The notes beneath the pieces were generated by a model. The model worked only from the letters and a program-made list of their open reading frames with translations, searched no databases and was not told the DNA's origin. Position numbers and translations under genes: made by a program. 64,000 bases of DNA from Verrucomicrobia bacterium LW23. GTDB lineage: Bacteria; Verrucomicrobiota; Verrucomicrobiia; Methylacidiphilales; UBA1321. Position 1 is the stretch's first letter. Each line of letters begins with the position of its first letter. Location: positions 310,001 to 374,000 of the forward strand of contig QAZA01000039.1 in assembly GCA_003054695.1 (NCBI GenBank), written 5' to 3'. Shown here one piece after another: positions 1 to 8,514 of this stretch.

Positions 1-3000
1 GGGACCCACCGTTACCGGCTCCGCAAACAGGTCGGCCTCCCACATCACCTGGCCCGAGCGCGCGTTGATGCACAGCGCACCGGAACTGGTAGGCAGGTAA
101 ACGCGCCCGCGTCCGTCCGTGGCGGGGGTGACGTAGCTGAGCCTGTCCTGCCTTTGGCCGGCGCGGACCTGCGTGCGGAAAGTAAAGCGCTGCCCACCTT
201 GATAACGCGTTACTACCTGCAAATTCGACCGCGGGTCGCCCGTCGTCGCCGCCGCCGTGGGGTAGTCGGCAACCAACGCAGGCTGATCCCACAGCAGCTT
301 GCCGGTACGCGAGTGCACGCCGTAGCCGTTGCCCTGGGAGTCCAGCACAAACAGCACATCTTCGTCCGCCTGCACCGAAGCCTGGATGGGCAGGCCGCTG
401 GGCGTATCAAAGCACCATGCCAGGTTGAGGGCGGAGTCCGAGGGGAGCCGAAGCGCTGCGGAAGCTGTTGCGGGAGAGGGGGCAGGGAATGCGGACGCGG
501 CCGGTGCCGGATCGCGCAGCAACGCCATCGCGGCGTCGGCGGAAAGCGTCAGTCCGTCGGGGAAGGCGATGCCGGTGAGGCGATCGACGTTTCCTGCGCC
601 GGAAGCTGAGCTTTTCGCGTCGCGACTCCCGGCCAGCAGATCGTCCAGGCTGTTTGCCCGAACCCCGCCCATTGCTCCGGGGTAGGTGTCGGTAGTTCCC
701 GAGGTTTTAGGCGCCCCCGCAAACGCCTCGGCAGCAGTATGTTGCGATGTCGCGACAGAGCCGTCCTCTCCGTCAATCAGCTTCTGCAGCTCCGCAATGG
801 CCTCGTCGCGCGCGGCGTTCTGATCCAGCTTTTTCAGTAGCCAGGCGCGCATCCACAGAGCCCACGCGCGTTGCGTGCGATCGGCGCTGCCCTGGTAGAT
901 AAAGTCCAGCAGCGGAAGGGCTTCCGTCCAGGCGGACGGCGTATTATCCGCGGCCAGTTTGCCGGCGGAGCGGCCGTACGAGTCGCGAAGGTGGCCCTCC
1001 AGCTCCTGACGCGTTTCGTCGCTCAGGGGCATGCGCTCCACGCCGGCCAGCACGCGTTGCAGGCCCGCGCGCAGCTTGAATTCCTCGCCCGCGGAGGCCA
1101 GCTGCAGCAGCCATTGCCTCCAATGCGCGCGGTTGGAGGGATCCATGTTGATAAGCCTTTCCAGTGCAAGGGTATAGCCAACGGCGCCGGTGGCGCCGGG
1201 GCCTTGCGGTGCCTGGCTTGTATCCTGTGTATACAAGGGCAGAAGTGCCTCAATGAGACTGCTTTGCGAGACCTGCAGCACATCAATTTGCGGCAGCAGT
1301 TTCACCGCCAGGTCCATGCGCTGATTGCGCACGTGCAGGCCGGCCAGCCGGGCCAGATAATCCATCTGCCGCGCGGGATCTTCCTTCTGCAGCAAAGTAA
1401 GTTGCTCTTCCGCAGCGGCATAGCTACCCGTTTGCGATGTCAGGATTTCAACAAGGCGTTCGCGCAGGCGCACTTTGAGGGCCGGGTCATCGGCAGCAGC
1501 CAGCCTGGAGCGCAGCGCCTCTTCAATCTGCTCCTTGCCAATGCCGCTGCGGCCATAAACGTCCAGGAAGGACTGCATGCGTTCCGATTTCGCCTGAGCA
1601 TCCGCAATCTTATCACCTTCCAGCGCAACACGTTCCGACTCCAGGAAGGCCGGCGATGTTTCAAAGACATCGTGGAACTTGGCGGCGGCCTCCAGCCACA
1701 TGCGGTAGCGGGCGCCGCTGTCCGCAATGGCGCGGGTTTCGGCAAGAACGCGCAGCCCTTCCTCCTGTTGCCCCAGCTGCGCAAGTACTTGCAGGAGAAG
1801 GACTCGCACCTCGATGCTTACCGGATCCTGCCGGGCGCGCGCGGTGAGGGCATCGCGGGCTTGCGTCCAGAGCTCCTGCCGCACCATAAACTGCAGAACC
1901 TCAAGGAATTGCTCGATAGGCAGCGTGGGCGGGACGGACTGGGAGAAGAGGGCGCGCACCTGTTCTTTTTGCTCACCGGCCAGGTAAAGCTCGGCCAGCT
2001 CGCGCCGCAGCTCAAAGCGGTTGGGCTCCAGGCGCACTAGCTCCTCAAAAAGGGCCATGGAATCCTGCCGCATGCTGCTTTTGCGCAGAAATCGGGCCAT
2101 CTCCAGCGTGGTAGCCGCGCGCGAGCGGGCGTCGGCGTTAGCCAGCGTGGCGTCGAGCAGGCGTCGCGCCTCCGTGCGGCGGCTGAGGAGGTAGAGTGAT
2201 TTGACGTGGCGCAGCGCCAGATCCGAGCGCCCGGGGTTTGCCGCAAGTCGTTTGGCCAGAAAGGCTTCGCGACCCGCCTCGTTTTGCAGGCGGTCGAACA
2301 CGCCCATCAGCGCGTTCTCGATCGCGGCCGACTTTGGCATCCGCTCGGAGGCGTCGAGCAGGACGCGCTCGGCTTCGCGGCGGCGGTCAAAGCCTTCCAG
2401 AAGCTGGGCCAGGCTCAGGACGGCGGCCTCGTCGCCGGGGGTGCGGGCCACGGCCTCGCGGGCGGCTTTCAGCAGGTCCTCGCGGCCTTTTTCGGTGCGG
2501 ACGAGGAGCATGCGCTGCTTGAGAATCTCCGGGCGGCGCCAGTAGTCGGCCGTCACGCGGGCCAGCACGGCGTCGAGGCGCTGCGCGGCGTCGGCGGGGC
2601 GGTCCAGGCCCGCCTCGGCGGTGGCGGCCAGGATTTCCAGCTCGATGCCGTTTTCGGCGGAAGGCTGGTTGCGGGAGGCGGCGGCGAGGAGGTCGAGCGC
2701 GTGCTCGTAAAAGCGCAGGGAGAGGGCGAGGCGCGCGGCGTCGATCTGGGCGTCGACGTTATCCTTCACTAGGTCATTCAGCATCAACAGGTTACGCTCG
2801 GCCATCGTGCGGTCTTCGCGCTTGGCGGCCGCGGGCACAATCTCCTCCAGCCAGGCGCGCCTTTTGCTGGGGCGCTTCGTCTCCAGGGCAATGGCGGCCT
2901 CCAGTTCCTCCAGGGCGCGGGGATCTCCGCCGGAGCGCAGCAGGGCGTAGAGCGTGTAGCGGACGTCGGCGTTACGCGGAAACTGCAGGGTGGCCTGGCG

Positions 3001-3426
3001 GGCCAGTTGCAGCGCCTCCGTACCGTTGGTGATTTGCAGGATGCGGATGAGGACGAGCGTGGCGCCGGCGTCGTTGGGGTAGCCGGCGATGTGGGTGCGG
3101 TAGAGGGCGACGAGGTCGCCAAGCCGGTTTTGCTCGCGAAACATGGCGAGCAGGCGCTCCAGCGGGGCCTGCAGCGTTGGGTCGTGGTACAGGGCGGTGC
3201 GCAGGGGGAGCGATTGCGAGAGCAAGTCGCTTTTGGGCGGGGCGGTTGCGGCTGTTGCCGGGGCGGGACGCGGCTTTGTTGCGGCAGCCGCGGAAGGCGC
3301 GTTAGTGGGCTCGGTCGCAGTGGCGTCGGCCGGATTGGCCTGCGCGGGAGACGGAACGGCAAGTGTTACGCTGCAAAAAATGCCCACAGCGACGGCCACG
3401 GTGAGCAAAAATGCTCCGGCCGGCAC
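1..3426 (-). CDS. Secreted TPR-repeat protein with PQQ-type beta-propeller (partial)
   Basis: The gene runs off the left edge, so only about 1,142 residues of its N-terminal part are visible. From GTG at 3426 the product starts MPAGAFLLTVAVAVGIFC, a signal peptide ending near SPAQA, so it is exported. A long helical region follows, built of TPR-like pairs (for example NRLGDLVALYRTH and SDLALRHVKSLYLLS). Close to the window edge it changes into blades with the WD/PQQ pattern (TGKLLWDQP, SGQVMWEADLF), typical of PQQ-like propellers. The family usually acts as a protein or polymer scaffold outside the cytoplasm; no catalytic role can be read. The start is uncertain: the frame stays open to a GTG at 3558, but the signal peptide favours 3426. 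A GAGG motif lies about 12 bases upstream. Confidence 0.85.
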   Translation of the reverse strand, partial: MPAGAFLLTVAVAVGIFCSVTLAVPSPAQANPADATATEPTNAPSAAAATKPRPAPATAATAPPKSDLLSQSLPLRTALYHDPTLQAPLERLLAMFREQNRLGDLVALYRTHIAGYPNDAGATLVLIRILQITNGTEALQLARQATLQFPRNADVRYTLYALLRSGGDPRALEELEAAIALETKRPSKRRAWLEEIVPAAAKREDRTMAERNLLMLNDLVKDNVDAQIDAARLALSLRFYEHALDLLAAASRNQPSAENGIELEILAATAEAGLDRPADAAQRLDAVLARVTADYWRRPEILKQRMLLVRTEKGREDLLKAAREAVARTPGDEAAVLSLAQLLEGFDRRREAERVLLDASERMPKSAAIENALMGVFDRLQNEAGREAFLAKRLAANPGRSDLALRHVKSLYLLSRRTEARRLLDATLANADARSRAATTLEMARFLRKSSMRQDSMALFEELVRLEPNRFELRRELAELYLAGEQKEQVRALFSQSVPPTLPIEQFLEVLQFMVRQELWTQARDALTARARQDPVSIEVRVLLLQVLAQLGQQEEGLRVLAETRAIADSGARYRMWLEAAAKFHDVFETSPAFLESERVALEGDKIADAQAKSERMQSFLDVYGRSGIGKEQIEEALRSRLAAADDPALKVRLRERLVEILTSQTGSYAAAEEQLTLLQKEDPARQMDYLARLAGLHVRNQRMDLAVKLLPQIDVLQVSQSSLIEALLPLYTQDTSQAPQGPGATGAVGYTLALERLINMDPSNRAHWRQWLLQLASAGEEFKLRAGLQRVLAGVERMPLSDETRQELEGHLRDSYGRSAGKLAADNTPSAWTEALPLLDFIYQGSADRTQRAWALWMRAWLLKKLDQNAARDEAIAELQKLIDGEDGSVATSQHTAAEAFAGAPKTSGTTDTYPGAMGGVRANSLDDLLAGSRDAKSSASGAGNVDRLTGIAFPDGLTLSADAAMALLRDPAPAASAFPAPSPATASAALRLPSDSALNLAWCFDTPSGLPIQASVQADEDVLFVLDSQGNGYGVHSRTGKLLWDQPALVADYPTAAATTGDPRSNLQVVTRYQGGQRFTFRTQVRAGQRQDRLSYVTPATDGRGRVYLPTSSGALCINARSGQVMWEADLFAEPVTVGP

Positions 3427-4252
3427 GGCGTGAAGGTGCCTCGCATGGGGGTGGAAAGGCGCGCCGCCCTCGCGGTCCCTGGCGCGTCCTCCTGCAGAAA
3501 GTGGGGGATGATGTTGCGTAGGTCGTCCTTTCTTCAGTTCGCACCAACAACTAAGCACAAATCGAGCCGCCCGCTTCTCATTTCACGAAAAAGCCGCGAA
3601 AAAAGCATAAAAACGCCATGGCGAACCGTTGAGATGGCCGGCCTCCGCGCGAGAGGTGGCATTCCATCTCATAGCAAACGGGCGGAAATACTCAAGACGG
3701 GAATGCGGCGGGTTGCATGTTGCGACGCGCCGATGTGGATGGAAATGAAAAATGTCTTGCACAAGCGGTAATTGTCGATAATGTGAGACTAGCTTTTCAG
3801 CGACTAATTTAACCCACATAAGGCTGATGCATCTCCACAGGGGAGATGACGCGGCCTTTTGCGACTGAAAAGCGGCATTGCAAACGCCCAGCCCGCCCCT
3901 GGCGTTGCGCCGCGCCGGTGCCTGAATGCACCGCAACGCGCCGCCACCCACCAGGCAAAAGCCGGAGTTTGCGCCATCACCCGAAGAGGGTGATATTGCA
4001 CGGGCCCGCACAGCGGCCGCGCTACAGGCGGCAACCGCCGCCCGCAGCCAGGCCAAAGCCACCGCACAGGCGCTGTAAAGCGCACACGCACGCCGCCGCG
4101 CACCACACGCGCAAAGCATTGTCGCGGTGGAGGTTACACTGCATCGCAGTCCCCGCCCATCCGGCATGTTCCGGAGCCGGCGCGGTGGCTGCAAATACCA
4201 GGGACGCCACACATAAGTTCCACAGCATCACCCTCTTCCATCAGATACGATC
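3427..4252. other. 826-bp intergenic region, no gene recognised
   Basis: This lies between two divergent genes, so it should hold promoters for both. ORFs here on both strands have the low-complexity, arginine-rich look of GC-rich shadow frames. The part from 3560 to 3850 is more AT-rich than the rest. I see no tRNA, known RNA or clear hairpin-T-run. Confidence 0.5.
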
Positions 4253-4834
4253 ATGAGCAACGCGACTGTCAGCACCCAATCCGCCCTCCAGGACCTCGCC
4301 AATCGGCATGGATTCTCCCTGGACGCCGTTCAGACCCTTTTCCGCGCCATACAAAGCGGCGGCGGAAGCATGGCGCAGTTTAGCCACTACGAGCTGGGTG
4401 GATCCGGCCAGTGGATGGGCGGCGGCATGTTGATGATTGGGGATATGTTTAACAACAACCTCAAGTCCCGCGTGGGCTCGCTGGCGCAGGATCTCTCGAA
4501 CCTGTACTATAACCAGCCTGCGGAGCCGGCGCCGAGCGTTCAGAATCCGCAATCCGGCGGCATGCAGTTCAACAGCTTTTCCAACAGCAACGCCAACTGG
4601 TGGCCAAGTGAGCTGGGGCATCCGGCCAGCTCCGGCGGGCAAAACAACCTCAGCTACGCGCATTTTCCGGACAGCGACCGCCTGGCGATTCGCCTGGATG
4701 GCGAGGTTGTGGTGTTTAACACGCAGGGCCTGAGCATCGGCGGCTTTAGCCAGCAGCAGAGCAACGGCCTGCAGGGTCTCTACGTCAGCACCAACCGCGG
4801 TCAGATTGCGGTGAGCAGCCTGCCGCGCGTGTAA
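4253..4834 (+). CDS. Small conserved protein of the family often annotated 'SHOCT domain-containing'
   Basis: A 193-residue cytoplasmic protein with no signal peptide. Residues 8-35 form a predicted helix (ALQDLANRHGFSLDAVQTLF). Then comes a glycine-rich signature, SMAQFSHYELGGSGQWMGGG, followed by MLMIGDMFNNNLK. The second half has a beta-rich segment, LSYAHFPDSDRLAIRLDG, ending in IGGFSQQQS. I recognise this arrangement from proteobacterial proteins labelled SHOCT. Here the C-terminal SHOCT helix pair itself appears absent. Function is unknown; some relatives are thought to be oligomeric. It is a single gene followed at once by a good terminator. Confidence 0.8.
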   Translation: MSNATVSTQSALQDLANRHGFSLDAVQTLFRAIQSGGGSMAQFSHYELGGSGQWMGGGMLMIGDMFNNNLKSRVGSLAQDLSNLYYNQPAEPAPSVQNPQSGGMQFNSFSNSNANWWPSELGHPASSGGQNNLSYAHFPDSDRLAIRLDGEVVVFNTQGLSIGGFSQQQSNGLQGLYVSTNRGQIAVSSLPRV

Positions 4835-4919
4835 GCGCAAGCGTAGGCATAAGCTCAAGCACCTGAAGTTTAGCCCTCTACGCGCCTGGGGAATCCCCCC
4901 GGCGCGTTCAGGCTTCCCT

Positions 4920-4958
4920 GGCGGGACGCGTCCATGCGACGTGTGTCCCGCCTTTTTT
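4920..4958 (+). terminator. Rho-independent terminator of the 4253-4834 gene
   Basis: The stem GGCGGGAC (4920-4927) pairs with GTCCCGCC (4945-4952), with extra pairing inside, and is followed directly by six T residues (4953-4958). Confidence 0.85.
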
Positions 4959-5031
4959 GTTGCGCGTAGAATCCCTGATGCAGGGTACTTTAATTTAGCT
5001 ACCGAAATCACGTAGAAAGTGTCGTCACGAG

Positions 5032-5061
5032 TTGACTTTGGTTATTATTCGTTAGTATAAT
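5032..5061 (+). promoter_or_regulatory. Promoter of the IS427-type transposase
   Basis: TTGACT (5032-5037) and a perfect TATAAT (5056-5061) are separated by 18 bases. The transposase ATG at 5068 begins only six bases after the -10 box, so transcription would start at or next to the start codon, giving a leaderless mRNA. Confidence 0.65.
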
Positions 5062-5067
5062 GCAGGC

Positions 5068-5840
5068 ATGCCATTACCATCCCATCGCCGCCACGATATA
5101 TCCGACTCGATCTGGGCTTTACTGGAGCCTCGCCTCCCAGGGCGTAAAGGCGCGTGGGGAGGCCAGGCGCGCGATAATCGGTTGTTTATCAACGCAGTCT
5201 TCTGGATCCTGCGCACGGGTGCGCCATGGAGGGATCTCCCGCCGGATTATGGTGATTGGAAGAATACGCATCGACGCTTCTGCCGGTGGCGCGATAAAGG
5301 CATTTGGGAGGGGCTCCTCGAAGAGCTGATTCTCGAAGCCGGGCCTGATTTCGAGTGGCTGATGATCGATGCCAGTCACGTCAAGGTTCATCCTCACGCG
5401 GCAGGAGCGCGCGGCGGTAACCAGGCCATGGATGGCACAAAAGGGGGCTCAACACCAAAATACATCTGGCCGTGGATGCGCATGGTATGCCGGTCCGAGC
5501 TGTTGTTACAAAGGGTACCACGGCAGATTGCACTCAGGCTGAGCCCCTTATCGATGGCCTGACCGCCGAGGCGCTCATTGCCGACCGCGGCTACGACACC
5601 AACGCCATTCTGGACCAGGCCGCCCGCCAAGGAATGGCTGCCGTTATACCTCCCAAGAAAAATCGCAAAGAGCAGCGCTCTTATGATCGCTACCTCTACA
5701 AGCTTCGCCACCTCGTCGAAAACGCCATCCTTCACCTCAAACGCTGGCGCGCCATTGGCACACGCTATGCCAAAAATGAGGCTTCTTTCCTCGCCGCTGT
5801 GCACATCCGCAGCCTTTCCCTCTGGCTTTCTATCTCGTGA
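5068..5840 (+). CDS. IS5-family DDE transposase, two ORFs joined by -1 frameshift
   Basis: ORF A (5068-5562) encodes the N-terminal part (DSIWALLEPRLPGRKGAWGG, RTGAPWRDLP) with the first catalytic Asp in LMIDASHVKVH. ORF B continues in the -1 frame with VDAHGMPVRAVVTKG, the second Asp in IADRGYDTN and the Glu region (HLVENAILHLKRWR) to the stop at 5838-5840. The frames join at the A4G5 run 5439-5447, where ACA AAA GGG slips back one base and restores GLNTKIHLAVDAHG. Such slippage is normal for this IS group, so the element is probably functional. The product cuts and inserts its own IS DNA in the cytoplasm. Confidence 0.85.
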
Positions 5841-5881
5841 CGACACCATCTAGTACACGGAGGGTAACAGGAAGTATTTCT

Positions 5882-6397
5882 ATGGAATACTCTGAGATTA
5901 TGCCTGCAGTATGGAACAATGATATTGAGCTGGTGAAGCATCTCCTTGATGAAGGGCTCCATCCAACTGATGAATTGTTGCATATCGCTTCACAACACGG
6001 GTATTTGGAGTTAACCAGGCTATTGATTCAAGTATTGGGCCCTGGGTCTCTGAACTCCTTCGACGAGATTCATCGAACACCACTTACTCTGGCTGCATTA
6101 GGAGGACATCTGGATGTCATGAAAGTGCTTTTAGATGCAGGAGCTAATATAAACGCGCATGACACTGAACATACTGGGGAGACTGCACTTGCAGAGGTTA
6201 TTCAATGCGTTCCAGAGGGAAACCTCCATGTCGTGGCATTTCTTCTTGAGGCAGGAGCAGATCCTACAATTTTGGGTTGGATGCAGCTTACCGCGTGTTA
6301 CAGAGCGGAAGTTCGTGCAATGAATAACCCAGATACAGAATCAAAAGAAATCCTGGAGCTTGTTCGAAAATACGCAGGTCGATTCGAGCCGAAATGA
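5882..6397 (+). CDS. Ankyrin-repeat protein
   Basis: A 171-residue protein with four ankyrin-like repeats: WNNDIELVKHLLDEGLHP, ASQHGYLELTRLLIQ, TPLTLAALGGHLDVMKVL, and GNLHVVAFLLEAGADP. The start at 5882 is supported by AGGAAG seven bases upstream; longer in-frame forms would begin inside the IS. No signal peptide is seen, so it is probably a cytoplasmic protein-binding module. It is clearly less GC-rich than its neighbours and starts only 32 bases after the IS end, so its original promoter may have been displaced and it may now rely on transcription from the IS. AT-richness hints at acquisition. Partner unknown. Confidence 0.85.
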   Translation: MEYSEIMPAVWNNDIELVKHLLDEGLHPTDELLHIASQHGYLELTRLLIQVLGPGSLNSFDEIHRTPLTLAALGGHLDVMKVLLDAGANINAHDTEHTGETALAEVIQCVPEGNLHVVAFLLEAGADPTILGWMQLTACYRAEVRAMNNPDTESKEILELVRKYAGRFEPK

Positions 6398-6482
6398 GGC
6401 GAGTGACGCAGGCGTGAAGTACACTCAGAAACGGGTGAAACGTCTGCGAGCCAAAGCCGGCAAGTCGCGTTAGCACGCAAAA

Positions 6483-6514
6483 GCCCGTAGCCGCAAGGAT
6501 TTGCGACTACGGGC
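6483..6514 (-). terminator. Hairpin terminator of the RRM gene
   Basis: GCCCGTAG (6483-6490) pairs with CTACGGGC (6507-6514), with further CGCA/TGCG pairing inside. Read on the minus strand it lies 54 bases after the stop of the 6568-7482 gene and ends in a short TTTT, so it probably ends that transcript. Confidence 0.65.
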
Positions 6515-6567
6515 CTGAGGAATGCGCCGCGCGCCAGGCGTGGGGCGCGCGGGGTTTGGGTTCCTGC

Positions 6568-7482
6568 TTACTGGCGCTCGCTTTTGGCGCCGCTGATGCG
6601 GATGTTGCGGCCCATGAAGGAGGTCTGGTCGATCTCGGCGGCGGCGGCCTTGGCGGATTCGAGGTGTTCCATCTCGACGAACGCGAAGCCCTTGGACTTG
6701 TTGTTGCGGTCCTTGACGACTTCGACGTTCTTCACCTTGCCGACCTTGCTGAAGAGGTCGTAGATGTCGCTTTCGGCGGCGTCGTAGGAGAGGTTGCCGA
6801 CGAAGAGCTTGGGGTTGGTTATCTCCAGGCGCTGCTGCTTGCTGGGGCTGGGCGCGGGTTCGCGGGAGTCGCTCTCGGCGGCGGAGCTGGCGGTGGTGGT
6901 AGCGGACTCGGCAGCGACCTCGCCTGGCGCTTCGGCCTCGGCCGTCTCGTAGGAGGACGGGCTGTACGTGTCGCTGCTGCTGCCGCTGCGGCGGGAGCTG
7001 TCGGGCGTAAAGTCGCTTTCCTCGGGCGGGCGCTGCTGGTTGCGGCCGCCGCGGCGGGGGCCGCGTTCGGAGCGCTGCTGTTGCTGCTCGTCGCTGGAGC
7101 CGCCATGGTCGCCACCACGGCTACGGCCTTCGCGTTCCACGCGGTCGGCGCGGACTTTTTCTTTGGTAAAGGTGTTGCCGTTGCTGAAGGCTTTGGTCTC
7201 CTTGTTACCTTTGGCGGTAACGTTGGCGGCGGCGGGGGCTTTGAATCCGGCGAGGCTTTTGATCCAGCCAAAGAAGCGGGAGAAAAGGCTGGTGTTCTTT
7301 TTCTTGGACTTGGCGTAGTCGCGGTCGTCCACGTAGTGGCTGTTGCTGCCTTGGCTGCCGCTGTGGCGCTGGGCCTGGCTGTCCTGGGGGTTGTAATCCC
7401 CTCCGTGGCCTTGACCTTGACGGCGGTGGCGGCGGCCACCTCGGCGGCTGCCACCCTGGCGGGGGCGGTATTCGGTGTTCAT
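6568..7482 (-). CDS. RNA-binding protein with one C-terminal RRM domain
   Basis: A 304-residue protein. Residues about 1-220 are low-complexity and charged (RPRQGGSRRGGRRHRRQ, SKKKNTSLFSRFFGWIKS, many Ser/Glu/Ala), probably disordered. The last 80 residues are a complete RRM: RNP2 LFVGNL, then SDIYDLFSKVGKVKNVEVV, RNP1 KGFAFVEM, and a closing MGRNIRISGAK. RRM proteins bind single-stranded RNA and in bacteria often affect mRNA stability or cold response. ATG at 7482 was chosen because the in-frame extension upstream (to 8193) has no plausible protein character. It is unusual in placing the RRM at the end of a long basic tail rather than as a stand-alone 80-residue domain. Confidence 0.8.
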   Translation of the reverse strand: MNTEYRPRQGGSRRGGRRHRRQGQGHGGDYNPQDSQAQRHSGSQGSNSHYVDDRDYAKSKKKNTSLFSRFFGWIKSLAGFKAPAAANVTAKGNKETKAFSNGNTFTKEKVRADRVEREGRSRGGDHGGSSDEQQQQRSERGPRRGGRNQQRPPEESDFTPDSSRRSGSSSDTYSPSSYETAEAEAPGEVAAESATTTASSAAESDSREPAPSPSKQQRLEITNPKLFVGNLSYDAAESDIYDLFSKVGKVKNVEVVKDRNNKSKGFAFVEMEHLESAKAAAAEIDQTSFMGRNIRISGAKSERQ

Positions 7483-8514
7483 TGTGGTGTGCTGAACGGG
7501 AAGGTCCTGGGTGCCTTGCCGTGCCGGTCCTGGCGCCGGGCTGGCTGCGTAGCGCTGCGTGGGCTGAGGGTGCGGCTGGCTGCTGCTGCGGTATCCGGCT
7601 ATGGCGCGCGCTGTCTGCCCTGTGCGGTGTGGCTGCGCCCTGGGCGGGCCGGCGCCGGCGGCGTTTTGGCTCCATCCCTGGCAGGCGATGGAGGGGGGAC
7701 GCGGGGCGTGGCTTGCGTGGGGCTGCCGGGCGCGCGCGTCCGCGATGCGATGCGGAGGCGTGCCTGCGGCTGTTGCCTGGGGGCGTGTGCGGCGACGGTA
7801 CGGAGGTGCGTGGCGGAGGTTGTCGGGCGGGAAGGGCCGCTCTGCGTCTTTTGCTGAGCAGAGGGACCGTACGGCGGGCGACGTGCTGTTGAGCTGCTGC
7901 TGCTGCGGCCTGCCATGCGCGGGACTGTGCAGTACCCGAAGGGGCGGGCCGACCTCCGGGCCGGGACGTTGTTGCAAGGGCAATGGGTGTGAGTAGAAGC
8001 TGCGGGACGTGTGATCGAGTACGGCGAGCCTGTCGCTGAGGGGCGCGCTCCGCTCGACAGCGGCGGACCTCCCGGCCCCTGTGCGCCATACATAACTGCG
8101 GAACTCCCCGGAGAATCCTGCGGCGGCGGCTGGCGCGGACGGCAGCAACAGCAGCAGGCACGGGGTTATCCTTCCTGCGGTCCGGGGCTGCATCCCTGCC
8201 GGTTGTGATGCGGGATGCGTGGCGGAATGCTCGCACCCACGCCGGCTACGGCAGGGCGGCCTCGGGGAGCACAGGAGTGAGTGCCGGGCGGCAACAGGAG
8301 AGGCAGATGCACGTGCGAGTGCGCGGCGCGACGCTTTGCATTCGACGATACGTACGCCGATGCCGGCCAGCCTGGATCTCGAACCACGGGATTGGCTTCC
8401 CGTTCTGTTCCTTTCCTTAACCTAAGTGATAAGGGAAACAAGGGGATAAACGCAATGTTAAAGGTGATCTCTTTTGAAGAATCTTTTGCGGCCCGTCACT
8501 TTTACTTTAACCAC
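7483..8514. other. 1-kb GC-rich non-coding stretch upstream of the RRM gene
   Basis: ORFs here on both strands are proline/arginine/alanine-rich shadows. The stretch is unusually GC-rich with CTG/CGG-type runs (7891-7915, 8121-8160) and turns AT-richer after 8420. I looked for rnpB, tmRNA and tRNA landmarks and found none. It may contain a long 5' leader of the RRM gene; that is inference. Confidence 0.4.

Larger units (their letters stand above)
5015..5850 (+). mobile_element. Complete IS5-family (IS427-type) insertion sequence
   Basis: An 836-bp element. The ends share an inverted core GTGTCGTCACGAG (5019-5031, and its complement at 5834-5846), and a looser 17-bp match begins with GA at both tips. 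A TA dinucleotide flanks both sides (5013-5014 and 5851-5852), as expected for TA target duplication in this group. Size, two overlapping ORFs and the stop codon inside the right inverted repeat fit the IS427 group. The intact ends suggest a fairly recent insertion. Confidence 0.85.

Noticed and set aside
871-2040. 389-residue plus-strand ORF in the first gene
   Set aside because: The minus strand is open from 3426 to the left edge with TPR and propeller motifs; the plus frame has none.
3583-4212. 209-residue minus-strand ORF in the first intergenic region
   Set aside because: Cys/Ala/Arg-rich, no motif, no RBS, and similar-length frames occur on the other strand; likely non-coding.
6556-7857. 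Long plus-strand ORF (433 residues) opposite the RRM gene
   Set aside because: Gly/Ala/Val-rich low-complexity translation typical of the antisense of a GC-rich gene; the minus strand has a true RRM.
7483-8193. In-frame N-terminal extension of the RRM protein
   Set aside because: Pro/Arg/Ala/Gln-rich translation without protein character, and no RBS; ATG 7482 is a better start.
8366-8410. tRNA-like T-loop sequence (TTCGAG on the minus strand)
   Set aside because: The five-pair T stem, anticodon arm and acceptor stem cannot be formed.
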